Positions 33,347-43,938 of a DNA stretch of 64,000 bases are shown piece after piece. The notes beneath the pieces were generated by a model. That model was not told where the DNA came from and did no database searches. It saw nothing but the letters and a program-made list of their open reading frames with translations. A program made the position numbers and the translations under genes. Numbering within the stretch: position 1 is the stretch's first letter; the number at the start of each line of letters is the position of its first letter. Source of the stretch: Anthoceros angustus (Eukaryota; Streptophyta; Anthocerotopsida; Anthocerotales; Anthocerotaceae); assembly GCA_010909165.1 (NCBI GenBank), contig MU008170.1, forward strand, positions 1,488,001 through 1,552,000. The letters are read 5' to 3'.

Positions 33347-33440
33347 CAAATGGCATGCCCTAGATAGTAGCATCCCATCCAAGCATTGATCGGTCCCAAG
33401 GCCGGCTTAACTGGGGAGTTCCAATGAAGTCAAGTAAGGG
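33347..33440 (-). other. 5S rRNA-like sequence, copy 2 (minus strand)
   Basis: On the minus strand: GGAACTCCCCAGTTAAGC, then GGCCTTGGGACCGAT and GCTTGGATGGGATGCT. This again follows the 5S rRNA order through the A box, intermediate element and C box. It is in the opposite orientation to the copy at 32300-32365 and is diverged from it, so the two are separate insertions rather than LTRs of one element. Confidence 0.55.
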
Positions 33441-34795
33441 AGGACATTACCAAAGGCCCGAGGCTGTTTAAGTCTGCCTGCGCTGTTGAAAGGTTGGGAA
33501 AAAAAAAAGGATTGCCGTAGAGACGTGGATGAGAAAATGTGGACATTATCGGAAGCCGTGGACATAATAAAGAGAGATTCAAAATCCGACTGCTCCTTAT
33601 CGACACAATCATTCCGACCTACAGATGTGTCACAGGAAAAGACAAGCTTTTTGGTGCGGGGCCGAGACGAAACGAGTGCAACTCATCACGAGGCACACAA
33701 GGCCCGTTTAATAGAAAGAAGATGGCGGTGCGGTGGCGACGTTTGTGGCGACTCATTAATGCTGTCTGACGCTGATATTTGAGCTGGATAAATAAAATCC
33801 CTTTGCCCTTCACACGCCCGCGCCATTTCGCGGACGGTGGGGCCGGCGACTGTCCTTGGACTTAACTCTGCCGTTAACTGCGCATTAAAACTTCAGGCCG
33901 GCTTCCGCCTTCGCGCAGCCCTAGAGGTTCCCAAATTCCTCATCGGGAACATGGCCTCGGCTGGGAAGCGCTAGCCCCGGTGCGTGGAGCCCGGTGCCGC
34001 ATCCCGTTTCCCGCCGCAGCCGCAGGGCTATACGGGATCGCGATCTGCGTTGCAGTGGCCTTGTCTGCCGGGGCACGGCAAGGCCAGTCGCTCGGTCCCG
34101 ACGCGCACTCGACCTCCTTCCTTGTACTGGTGCGCCTGCGGTAGAGCAACAGCCAGCGGTGGCGGATGGCGGATGGGATGAGACTGTTGACGCACGCGGC
34201 CGCTGGCGATGGCGACGGAGCACCGAGCGCCTTCTGTCACGCTCGCGCTTGGTCGCCGCAGGAGATGGTGGAGTTGTGAAGTTCCTGTCTGAGGTGGTGT
34301 GGTGAGGTGACAGGCCGCCGCTGGCGCTTGGGACAGAGTTTCGGACGAGCGCAGAGGAAGGGAGAAAGTGAAGGGGCGCGTCTTGCAGAAGGGAAGGAAG
34401 GGATGTGAAAAATGGTGTGTGGAACGGCTCGGAGCCGTGATTTGAATGAGCTTGAGAAGAATATGGCAATTCTAAGCTCGTTCGAGGGACTGATGAGCGA
34501 GTGAGCGCCTCCTGATGCGAGAGTGGAAGGAGATTCGTTGGAAGAAGGCGGGAAGGTGATTAGGTTTTGCCTGGCCTGGGATGTTGCATGGATCTGGAAG
34601 TATGGGGGAAGCGAGCAGAGGAGGTGGAAAATTGGTGGAGGAGAGACTGCTGGCGGTTAAGTGTTTTGCCACACCTGGCCTGCGAGGTTCAGGGAGGGGG
34701 AGGAGGAGGGGAGCGGGGAGTTGGTGATTTGGTGTTGCCGATTACTTGCATGCGGTTGAGAGTCGCGGTGAGGGATCGTGGTCGAGGCCAGGAGA
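33441..34795 (+). promoter_or_regulatory. 5' flank of the PSI-like gene
   Basis: GC content rises towards the gene. A 182-codon minus-strand frame (33921-34469) overlaps plus-strand frames and looks like a GC artefact. The last 400 bases are G/A-rich, compatible with a long 5' UTR. Confidence 0.4.
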
Positions 34796-36592
34796 ATGGG
34801 AGGTCATGTTAGCGCCATTAAAGGGAAGCTTAGAGATTCTAAGAAGAGAGGCGGCAAAGCCCCGAAGTTGAGGATTGGAATTCTGGCGTTTGAGGTGGCG
34901 AATGTGATGTCCAAAGCTATGCAGCTGTGGCAATCCCTGAGTGAGCTGGAGATTCTGCGACTTCGAACAGAGGTGATTAAGGCGGAAGGTGTGTTGAATC
35001 TGGTGTCGGACAACGAAGCGCTGCTTCTTAGCCTCGCTTGTGAGGAGAAGCTGCAGGATTTGACTGCCGTGGCCGCCGCTGTTGCGCGGCTCGGGGGACG
35101 GTGTCAGGAGGCTGTGCTGCGGGGGTTTGAGCATATATTTAATGACATGATGAAGCAGACGATCGATGTGAGGTCGTGGGAGTTTTCCGCGAAGGAGATG
35201 GATTCGAAGATGAGGAAAATGGAGCGGTGCGTGATCTCTACCACGTCGTTGTACCAGGACCTGGAAGTTCTGGCAGATTTGGAGCAGACGCTGAAGCGGA
35301 TGCACGACGATGCGGCCAACACGCCGAAGGATGCTCTCGCGGCCATGGAGCAGAAGACTGTGTGGCAGCGGCAGGAGGTGAAGTATCTGAGGGACTTGTC
35401 GCTCTGGAACCGCACCTATGACAAGGTTGTGCGGCTTTTGGCCCGGACCGTGTGCACTATACATGGACGGATTGTGGCGGTGTTTGGCTCACCTATGCTC
35501 GGCTTGCCTCAATTCCCCCCTCGGCCGCTCAGCAATGGAGATTTGAGGCATGGCTTTTTCCCCCAACCTTCCTATCTCAGTTCTGACGGCACTCATCTGT
35601 CTGCCCGAGACGTCCATCTCTCCGACTCCCCTTCCACCTCCCCTACTCCAAACAGCTCCCGGTCTTGTGGAATGGCCATTGAGCTGTGGAGCTCCCCACC
35701 ACCTTTCAGTTCCATGCAGGAGAGGGACAGTGGTTCTCTGGCAGGTAGGGTTTCTACGGAAGTCCGACCTACCTTTTATCAAAATGACCTTAGTTCAGGC
35801 CCTCAGATCACGCAGCATAGGAACTCCATCTCTTCCTCTCCCAATTATCAAAATTCGCTTCTCTCCCACTCTCTTGTTTCCTCCGCAAATTCAAGGGTGC
35901 ATGGAGAGATCTCCCGAGCTAGCGGCTTCTATCAAGGTACTACTAGTCCAACAATTCCTCACTCTCATCCTTTTCATTCAGGTTCTCAGTACGGTGGTCG
36001 GCATTCTTCGGCTGGTCAAAACGGCCGCAATCAGGGCATGATGATGTTTCACCCGAAACATCGTATTCAAAATGCTCCTTCATCGACATTAGGAGGGTCT
36101 GCCCTTGCTCTCCACTATGCCAATGTGATCATCGTCATCGAGAAGATGGTGCGTTTTCCGCACCTAATTGCACAGGATGCGAGGGATGACTTATATCAGA
36201 TGCTGCCTAACAGCGTGCGAACGGCTTTGAGGTCGAGGCTAAGGGCTATTATGAGGGGTTACGATTCAACGAGGTATGATACTGGAATTGCTACTGATTG
36301 GAAGAGTGCCCTGGAGACCATTCTGGCCTGGCTAGCTCCCCTTGCGCACAACATGATTCGGTGGCAATCGGAGCACAATTTTGAGCAGCAACAGATGGTT
36401 GCCAGGACAAATGTGTTGTTACTTCAGACCCTCTACTTCGCAGATCAAACGAAGGCCGAGGCAGCTATAACGGAGCTGCTTGTAGGGTTGAACTATGTGT
36501 ACGGCCATGAGCAGGAAACAAGGGCAGCCGCGGCTGTGTTGGAGTACTCCAACCACGAGGAGTACGAGGAGTATCTTGATTGGCGTTTCTAG
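34796..36592 (+). CDS. PSI-type protein (DUF3475 + DUF668), intronless, 598 aa
   Basis: Member of the plant PROTEIN PSK SIMULATOR family, linked to growth and PSK-peptide signalling in Arabidopsis. The N-terminus MGGHVS fits an N-myristoylation signal (Gly2, Ser6), as known for the family, so plasma-membrane attachment is likely. DUF3475 covers about residues 20-77 (KLRIGILAFEVANVMSKAMQ..). A helical middle follows to about 220, then a Ser/Pro-rich linker (225-430). DUF668 begins near GGSALALHYANVIIVIEKM and runs to about 530 (RTALRSRLRA.., ALETILAWLAPLAHNMIRWQ). The ATG at 34796 was chosen because it creates the MGG start; the frame is open slightly upstream but without an ATG. A possible polyadenylation signal AATAAA is at 37091. 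Confidence 0.92.
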   Translation: MGGHVSAIKGKLRDSKKRGGKAPKLRIGILAFEVANVMSKAMQLWQSLSELEILRLRTEVIKAEGVLNLVSDNEALLLSLACEEKLQDLTAVAAAVARLGGRCQEAVLRGFEHIFNDMMKQTIDVRSWEFSAKEMDSKMRKMERCVISTTSLYQDLEVLADLEQTLKRMHDDAANTPKDALAAMEQKTVWQRQEVKYLRDLSLWNRTYDKVVRLLARTVCTIHGRIVAVFGSPMLGLPQFPPRPLSNGDLRHGFFPQPSYLSSDGTHLSARDVHLSDSPSTSPTPNSSRSCGMAIELWSSPPPFSSMQERDSGSLAGRVSTEVRPTFYQNDLSSGPQITQHRNSISSSPNYQNSLLSHSLVSSANSRVHGEISRASGFYQGTTSPTIPHSHPFHSGSQYGGRHSSAGQNGRNQGMMMFHPKHRIQNAPSSTLGGSALALHYANVIIVIEKMVRFPHLIAQDARDDLYQMLPNSVRTALRSRLRAIMRGYDSTRYDTGIATDWKSALETILAWLAPLAHNMIRWQSEHNFEQQQMVARTNVLLLQTLYFADQTKAEAAITELLVGLNYVYGHEQETRAAAAVLEYSNHEEYEEYLDWRF

Positions 36593-38195
36593 TTTGGCTC
36601 TCAACAGGGCGATTCTCATCTGCCCGATCCGCATCTCTCACGCGCATCCAGCTGTTTTTGGCATCCAAGGGTATGCTTGAACTGTCTGTTGCGTTTTGGA
36701 TGGCCTGCTTCCCAAGTGCCTCATCCGACAAACTTTGCAAAGGGGGCCAGAAATTCCCGACTGACGATCGGGGAATCGGTAATTTAATGAGACGGGAGAT
36801 TCCTTGTTTTGTAGATACTACGACAGCGCTTTCATTGGGCATGAGACTCTTTGCAGCATGGCAAGGAGAACGTCATGATAACCAGGCCATCGCCGCCAAC
36901 CCTGACATTCTTTGAGCAACTATCCTCCCGCCGCAAGACAGAGATGACAAGAAGACAATGCCTTTGTCTAACTGATTTGTTGAGCACTACATACTCGGAT
37001 TTCGCACACATTGGAGCTGGTAACATGTAAAGTAAGTCGTTGCTGCATTCCTCCATTGTTTGTCCACTGTGTGCTTTTGTCAGGACAGAAAATAAAGTAT
37101 TTGTACTCCTAGGACGTAAAGCTTTGTCCTGGTCTCCCGAGACAAAGAGGTTGGGGGTTCCAAGGCCGGACCTGGAGCCTTCTTCGTCCGTGAGACCTTT
37201 GTTGCATGCCTACTGCACTTCGCATATCCAACTGCTTCCTCTGCTGTGTTTCACAGGTGTGTCAGCTGTCTTTCTCTTGCGTCACTTGCATGTACATACG
37301 TATGTGTATTGTGGCAATCGTCGCGTCCTTTACCTACGTCAGTACTGTATATTGTTCTTCTGTCGTCCACACGATCTCGGAGAAGTGCGCACTCTCAGAC
37401 AAACGACCGTGTCCCTTGTCAGGTCCTTGTCAGCTGTCTCGCACTGTTTTCTCATTATTTGACGGTTCCGTGGTCGACGCCCTTGGTGACACATGCTTGT
37501 GACTGGCTTTTGTTTGCCGTTAGTTGTGGCTCAGGTGAGACCTTCAGGGCAGTGCGGCACCCCCGCTCTTTTCTCCTCTTTTCGTAGTAAAAAATTGCCA
37601 CACGCCCTTTTCTTATCTTTTTTTATTTGTAGTAAAAAACTGCCACAAGTGGGCGACAAACATGCATTGCACGAACGGAAATCAAGCATCTAACGAACAG
37701 GCCTACGCAACGTCCTCCAACTCGTCACTCGTTGCGGGGTCATGGAAGGTCTTTCCGGCGTTCACGCCTGCCTTACGCAGCACTCGTCGAAGCGGCTGAC
37801 AGCCACAACTAGCTGGCGTTGCTGGTACGCAAACCTATCTTGTCTTTTTTAGACAAGATAGGTTTGATCTTTATTTTTTATGGATCTTGTTTTTTTTTTC
37901 CAAAAAAAAAAACAAGGTCAATAATCTTTACAAGTTGCCACAGGCAATTGGACCTGTCTGTGAATGGTTTTGAGCAGAGAGCACAAATTGAGCAACTGAC
38001 TGCTGCAAAAAAAAATCTGTACATCAAGTCGTCCAAATCAAGATCTGGGATAGCCCACAGGTCTGAAGAAAAACAACTCGGATTTGAGAAGAAGGTCTGG
38101 GGAAGGCAAACTTAGACTTCAATAGAAGGTCTAGAGAGATGGCAACTCAGACTTCAGAAGGTCGGAAAAAAACCGCTGTTGACAGGCAGCAGCCA
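36593..38195. other. spacer downstream of the PSI-like gene
   Basis: The first 500 bases are probably PSI 3' UTR. No other gene recognised. Two adjacent foldbacks occur at 37831-37865 and 37883-37919. Confidence 0.4.
37831..37919. repeat. two adjacent perfect or near-perfect hairpins
   Basis: AAACCTATCTTGTCT (37831-37845) pairs exactly with AGACAAGATAGGTTT (37851-37865) around five T. Seventeen bases further on, GATCTTG plus ten T pairs with A11 plus CAAGGTC (37883-37899 with 37902-37919), with one G-T pair. Each resembles a tiny foldback (MITE-like) element. Confidence 0.85.
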
Positions 38196-38660
38196 TAGAT
38201 GAATTAGGCCTCAGGAGGGGCCACATCCTGCCATACGTGCCTCTGCACCAAGCACCGCAGATCGGACATAATCTTGTGCTTCCTCTTTGCCTTCTCCTCA
38301 TAATTACATGGCCAGAGCTCCTTGTCCTCTGCACTGTACACCTGATTTTACTTACGAAAACGGATGGCATTCATCCGTTGATGCCGATCATCACGTACCC
38401 CAAGCTCTCAAATTTGACAAGCGCAGGCATAGGTGAATGAGGCCTCAGGAGGGGCCACATCCTGCCCTATGTGCCTCTGCACCAAGCGCTGCAGATCGGA
38501 CATAGTCCTGTGCTCCCTCTTTGCCTTCTCCTCGTAATTACATGGCCAGAGCTCGCTTGTCCTCTGCACTGTACACCTGACTCTACTTACAAAAACGAAT
38601 GGCATTCATCCGTTGATGCCGACTTCCGCTCATCACCTACCCTAAGCTCTCGAATTTGGC
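38196..38660. repeat. tandem duplication, 234-bp period
   Basis: 38196-38417 and 38430-38660 share GAGGCCTCAGGAGGGGCCAC, ACATGGCCAGAGCTC and GGCATTCATCCGTTGATGCC with about 90 percent identity by eye. The minus-strand reading frames in the two copies are not the same frame, so a gene is unlikely. Confidence 0.9.
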
Positions 38661-38942
38661 TCTCTGATCTGAAGACAGACCTACTTCTCCTCTCCTGATA
38701 CGTTTCCCTTGCTGCACATACTGAGCTATGGCATCTCCTGCTCCCGGCCTCAAGGCACCTCCGTAGCTGATGCTCATTCGCCATCACATTTCGAATCCTC
38801 CGTTTTTATCACCTAGGTATTAAAAACTCCTTTCTTACTTCTTACTGTAACTAGATAGGTACCTAATAACGCCTGTATCACAATCGCTGTAAATGCTAAC
38901 AAGGCGCGTATCTGGAAACCTAGGCCACACTGGTGTGTTGCG

Positions 38943-39984
38943 ATGGCGCGTTATGACAGAGCGATCACGGTATTTTCTCCCGATGGCCATCTCTTCCAGG
39001 TAGAGTACGCACTGGAGGCAGTGCGGAAGGGAAACGCGGCTGTGGGAGTGCGGGGCACTGACAATATTGTCCTAGGAGTGGAGAAGAAGTCCACTGCCAA
39101 GCTGCAGGATGCCAGGTCATGGTTGCTTGTGTCATCGGTTTCATGGCTTGCGTTGCGAATTGTGGTCTTTGAGGTCTACCTTGGAGCTTTGTTGAGCTGA
39201 GCTGAGCTGACGTGATTTGCAGGGCAAGAGAGTGCACACAAGAGCCGGTCACTGATGACCTAATTGTTTGTGATTTTCAGGACTGTGCGGAAAATTCTGA
39301 GACTGGATGAGCACATTTCACTGGCTTTTGCCGGATTGACAGCAGACGCTCGTGTTCTGGTAAATAGGGCTCGTGTTGAGTGCCAAAGCCACAGACTGAC
39401 AGTTGAAGACCCGGTGACAGTGGAGTATATCACTCGCTTCATCGCAGGTTTGCAGCAGAAGTACACTCAGAGTGGAGGTGTGCGGCCTTTTGGAATTTCC
39501 ACCTTGATTGTTGGATTTGACCCATATACCAATGTCCCCTCCCTCTACCAGACAGATCCGTCTGGGACTTTTTCTGCATGGAAGGCTAATGCTACGGGCA
39601 GAAACTCCAACTCGGTGCGGGAATTTCTGGAGAAGAATTACACAGAGACATCAGGGGCTGAAACTGTGAAGCTGGCTGTTCGAGCTCTTCTCGAGGTATG
39701 TAGGGGAAGTGTGGAGCTGTTATCTGTTTGTAAATGGTGATGGTGTGTGTCGTATGGGTACTCTGCCCAATGCAGTACACATCATCAAGTTCTTCATGCT
39801 AAGCCGTTATGCGCTCTAACAGGTTGTGGAAAGTGGCGGAAAGAACATAGAGATTGCCGTGATGACCAAGGAGACAGGTTTACGGCTGCTTGAAGAGTCT
39901 GAGATCGAAGAGATAGTCGCTGGCATAGAGGCAGAGAAAGCAGCTGCTGAGGCTGCCAAGAAGGGTCCACCAAGAGACACTTAA
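38943..39984 (+). CDS. 20S proteasome subunit alpha4 (PAD1/PSMA7), 3 exons, 249 aa
   Basis: One of the seven alpha-ring subunits of the 20S core in cytosol and nucleus; structural, not catalytic. Exons 38943-39115, 39281-39695 and 39823-39984 give 750 nt in frame, the usual length for the family. The N-terminus [20 protein letters not shown] is the alpha-subunit signature that forms the gate. [54 protein letters not shown] and [20 protein letters not shown] are near-identical to plant alpha4. It ends with a charged [14 protein letters not shown] tail. The exon 1 donor (AG|GTCATG) is weak, but the join to AG|GACTGT restores the family sequence KLQDARTVRKIL. Confidence 0.95.
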
Positions 39985-40874
39985 GAGCTTTCTTGTTCCT
40001 CTAGCGTATCACACAAGCTTGCTCCTATGGTACATCCCAGATTTGGAGGTCTTTCTTTAGTTACGTCAAGGACCCTTTTTCAAATGCACATTCAGGCTCA
40101 AGCTATTCAGGTGCAGACGGATTCAAGCTACTATACTCTATCAGTCACTGCAAAGTTATGTTATGTAGATCCAACCATGTCTAAGTCTCAACCAATTCAT
40201 AGAGTGCCATCGCGCGTTAATCTGCAGAACTTGCCTCATGGATATCTACATTCTCTGCATGCACCGACTTCCCACATTATCCGGCCATCGCACTCGCACA
40301 CACGGCCAAATAGACAGACTAAGTGACCTCCATCCCAGACCTGTGTTCAACTCCCAAATTGTCTTCTGTGCAAGTTTGATGGCCTGGAGGCACAAGAGCT
40401 CCCGGACTCCGCGTCTCGTTGATTGCCATTTCATATCGAGACCACATCCTGCCCGTCACAAGTGTCATGCTCTGCTGAGCGCCATGTCCTGGTTGCTTAT
40501 TAGGGTTTACCTATGTCCTGCTTCTTTAGTAGGGTTTTTAAGTGTTCTAAAATCGTAGTTCACGAAACACATCCAACCAGATGATGTACATGCGTTTACT
40601 GCGGACTACGTAGGTGTGGGTGTGACTGTTTCCACCCATGAGCTTCCATTTCATGTACACCTAAGTTCAGATTTGGGTTGACTCTAATTCGCGTTGAAAG
40701 GACTTTAGGAACCTGAAATCCGGGAAACGCAGCAACGCGCATCACCCATCTACAGCGTCTGTGAGGAATAGAAGAGACTGAATTGATGTGGGTTCTCAGC
40801 TTTTGGGGCATCTAACAGCGGTCGAGGCTTCCAGAGAGCGAAGATTGGGTGGATTCCTCTTTCCTGTACATGTG
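39985..40874. other. intergenic region between alpha4 and DCAF4 genes
   Basis: Holds the alpha4 3' UTR and the DCAF4 promoter. No further gene or strong repeat seen. Confidence 0.4.
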
Positions 40875-43425
40875 ATGGCTCCAGCTGGTGATGCTCCCTT
40901 CTCCAATACGAGTACACGCAGTCTGCCATTTTGCTCCTGCTTCTACTGGGTCCTGATGCATTGCTACCTTTCGCAGAGATTCCAGGTTACTACTTCGATC
41001 CAGTACGAAAGAAGTACTTCAAAGTACCGAAGAATCAGCATGGAGCTGGCCAAACTGTTGGAGGCAAGTCCCGTGAGGTATGTCGAGGGAGTACCATTTT
41101 GGATAGTTTGCGTTTGGGATTAAAAGGGCTTTTGATTGAGAATTCCGGTTTGGCAAGTTTCTCGGATGCTGTCAGTGGCTTGGACTGACCACGGAAGGTG
41201 ATTGTGCGGTTGGAATGTTAGGTTGCCGAGGAGAGGTTGCCTAGCAAGAGGCAAAAACGGAGTACCTCAGGTGGTGGTGGTGTGCTCCATCTCCTTGGTC
41301 AAAGGCAGGTATCTGGGCTTAGCAGTGCCCCGTTTCATCGGCGATGGATGGAAGGACAGTCACTTGAGCCGCAGGTATGTCTGATGGCATGTTGTTGTGG
41401 ATCTACGCCAGTAGCAGTGCCTGTTGAGCTTGTGAACTCTTTCAACCCTAGTCATGTGTGAAGTTTTGCAGCTTACCTTTATGTGTTCAGATATGGGAAT
41501 ACAGGAGAAAACGCGGGGGGGTTGTTGCTGACTTCGAGCAATTCAGTGTGGATACTGTTTCGGATGAAGGAACTTTGCAAGCAAATGTGCTGCTCACTGG
41601 GAATAAACTGGGGTTTATTCAGTAAGAAACAAGACAATCCTAGCAAGTGCTGCGCTGATGATGAATTCTTTGCAGATGTGCTGAGAATGAACTCTTTATG
41701 TAGGTCGTTCGAGGTGCTTCCCTCTTCGTCAATATTAGATGACGCTGGCAAGCGCCAGAAACTTCAGCGCCGACCATGGAAACTCCAACATGCAGAGCTG
41801 TCTAAGATGGAGCAGAGGGAGGCACCACAGCTGCTTGGTGGACTAAGCGAATTGATGAGGTCTACAATCACATCAATCAGGAGGCTCCAAGGGGCTGACA
41901 ACAGCAACAGAGCAGTGTATGTACTCCCTTACGTCATTGTGTCTGTGTGGCATTGGGAAGCTCTAATTTCTGATTGTTGGCTTCAATGTCAACAGAGTCT
42001 CTGGCTTAGGGTGGTCTGGAATGGGCCATCCACCTCATCATGGAACTGCGGGGCTGTCCGTAGTAGAAGTGTTAGGCATGCATAACGAATCCAGTTTTAG
42101 GATTAATAGGAGAGCGTTGTACTGTCCACAGCTGGAAATATTGACATCGAAGAGCAGCCCCACTGGGGCAAGAGTCGCTGTGGGTATGAGTCTTGGTGGC
42201 CTTAGTTCAAACTGTCGTTGATGTTTGTTCTCACAACTCCTTTCAAGCCTTATGGCCTACTGTTAGTCAGCTATGTGGTCAATTTAATGGTGTGCACTGC
42301 AACTTGGCAGGCACAAGACGTGGCCCTGCTCTGATTTCTGTTGAAAGTGGTAACTTGCAATGGCTCCGTAGAAGAACCTATGCTACATCTACATTTGCTT
42401 TGGAGTTTGACAGAACAGTAAGTTTGTCTCGTGATGTGATTTGGGAAGGGGGAACCACATCTGCTCGAGTTTGGCAGAATTATGCATGCCTTAGGTGTCT
42501 CAGAGCAGAATCGGGTCGCAATGCAGGGGGACATCATCTTCTGTGGATTTGCAGCCGGGCGTATTGGTTCCATAGACATACGTGATCATCACCTGCCTGG
42601 ATCGGCAATGGAGATGGATTCTTGTGTCTGCAGGTGGGCTGGAAACCTCCACAGAGTACTTTTTGGTGCTTTGTGAGTCCGACGAGTAACAGTGTGTTGA
42701 CTGTTTGCAGCATTGTGGCACTGGAGTCCAACGAATTTTACCTGCTGGCAAGTACCATGAAGGGACAGGTTAATCCAAATCTCCAAGCTGTTTTCAATCT
42801 TTGGGGTTGCAAACCACTTTCCGTTGTGGGAAGAAAGTGGGCAGGTCCTATGTGAAACTCAGGCTCTCCAGTGACCACACTTGCATCATCGTTGTTGGGT
42901 CAGATACAAAGATGGGACAGGCGCAACAATAGGATGCCTGTTTGTTGCTATGAAGGCAATGTTAACAGTAGCTCCCTTCTCCAGCTTGGTGTTGATGGTA
43001 GGGAGACACTGCTCCTATCTGGTGAGTGACACAATTGCGGATCATTTTGCTACTCAGACGCAACAGAAACAGAGTTGTAACTTTGTCCACGTTTCAGGTG
43101 GCGAGGATAGAGCTGTTCGAATCTGGAGTCTTGCTTCTGGGAAATTACTAGAAGTTAGGGAAGACTTTCCTGGCGTAATCGCTTGTATGCGGAGGCCAAT
43201 TTTTACTGGTACTGTAATGTGGCACTTAGCCTTGTGCAATTATTTTACATCCCTGTATTTGTTTCACCCAATTTGATATTGTGGACTTCTTGTGCAGGAT
43301 GGAGTGAAGATGTCGCCCGTGGATCACAGCACAAGAGGTTTGCAGTCAATCATAGCTGGGCGATGTGGATGGCCCCACAATCCGAGGCTGGGAGTCTCTT
43401 CTACATGCACAGTACCGGAGGTTAG
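40875..43425 (+). CDS. DCAF4/WDR21-like WD40 protein, about 12 exons, 494 aa
   Basis: Probable substrate receptor of CUL4-DDB1 ubiquitin ligases. Exons 40875-40887, 40977-41077, 41222-41374, 41491-41621, 41704-41916, 41996-42183, 42311-42417, 42470-42633, 42711-42768, 42904-43021, 43098-43208 and 43298-43425; every phase matches and the total length equals that of animal DCAF4. The 13-base first exon joins to read MAPAEIPGYYFDPVRKKYFK, the family's N-terminal signature. WD40 repeats lie in the second half: IIFCGFAAGRIGSIDIRD, FYLLASTMKGQ, IQRWDRRNNRMPVCCYEGNV (with a WDxR DDB1-binding-type motif) and GEDRAVRIWSLASGKLLEV. It ends SLFYMHSTGG. The least certain junction is the 52-base intron before 42470. 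It is convergent with the SYT-like gene. Confidence 0.85.
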
Positions 43426-43938
43426 GTGACGATATGATTGGCGGCAAACACACAGCAATATTCTGAGCAATTTCTAGACTCCTTCAAGGTAGTTCGGGAC
43501 TTGATTGCTATATGCTTTTCACTTGGTACTCACGCGCCCTTGTCTAACAGTCGTCATGTAGATATGGCTGCAGAAAGCTGTTTTTGCGTCGTGTATCGGG
43601 TGGTCAGCAAACGTGCCCCGCATCCAACTTCACTGTCAGGTATATCATCTCTGCTGAAGTGACATTATTTGACAGAATTTTTCATGTCCAGCATTACCTA
43701 CACGTTTCTCGAGCAACGTTATTCTGCAACCACTCTGAAATTTTTGCAGGAGACATTTGTGAAACGAGGAGCAGATTTTGGGGAGGTTAATGAATGGTTC
43801 CTGACTGACATCTCTAGATGGACCCCTTGCAGACCATTTATGGATATGCTGAGTTGTTTAGGTCACGCGAGCGAGGCTGAGATAACATGCTGGAGAGATT
43901 GATGAATAATGTGTCGAAGTCCCTAGATCCCTTTCAGA
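43426..43938. other. convergent 3' region
   Basis: Only 513 bases separate the stop codons of two convergent genes. No gene seen; both 3' UTRs must lie here and may overlap. Confidence 0.5.

Noticed and set aside
33347-33440. Functional 5S rRNA gene
   Set aside because: Only the 3' two-thirds is recognisable and the sequence is strongly diverged; no array of 5S genes follows.
33921-34469. 182-codon minus-strand frame upstream of the PSI-like gene
   Set aside because: Composition-driven; no family resemblance, and it lies in the probable 5' UTR or promoter of PSI.
38131-38605. Two minus-strand frames in the 234-bp tandem duplication as a duplicated gene
   Set aside because: The corresponding residues are read in different frames in the two copies and match no known family.
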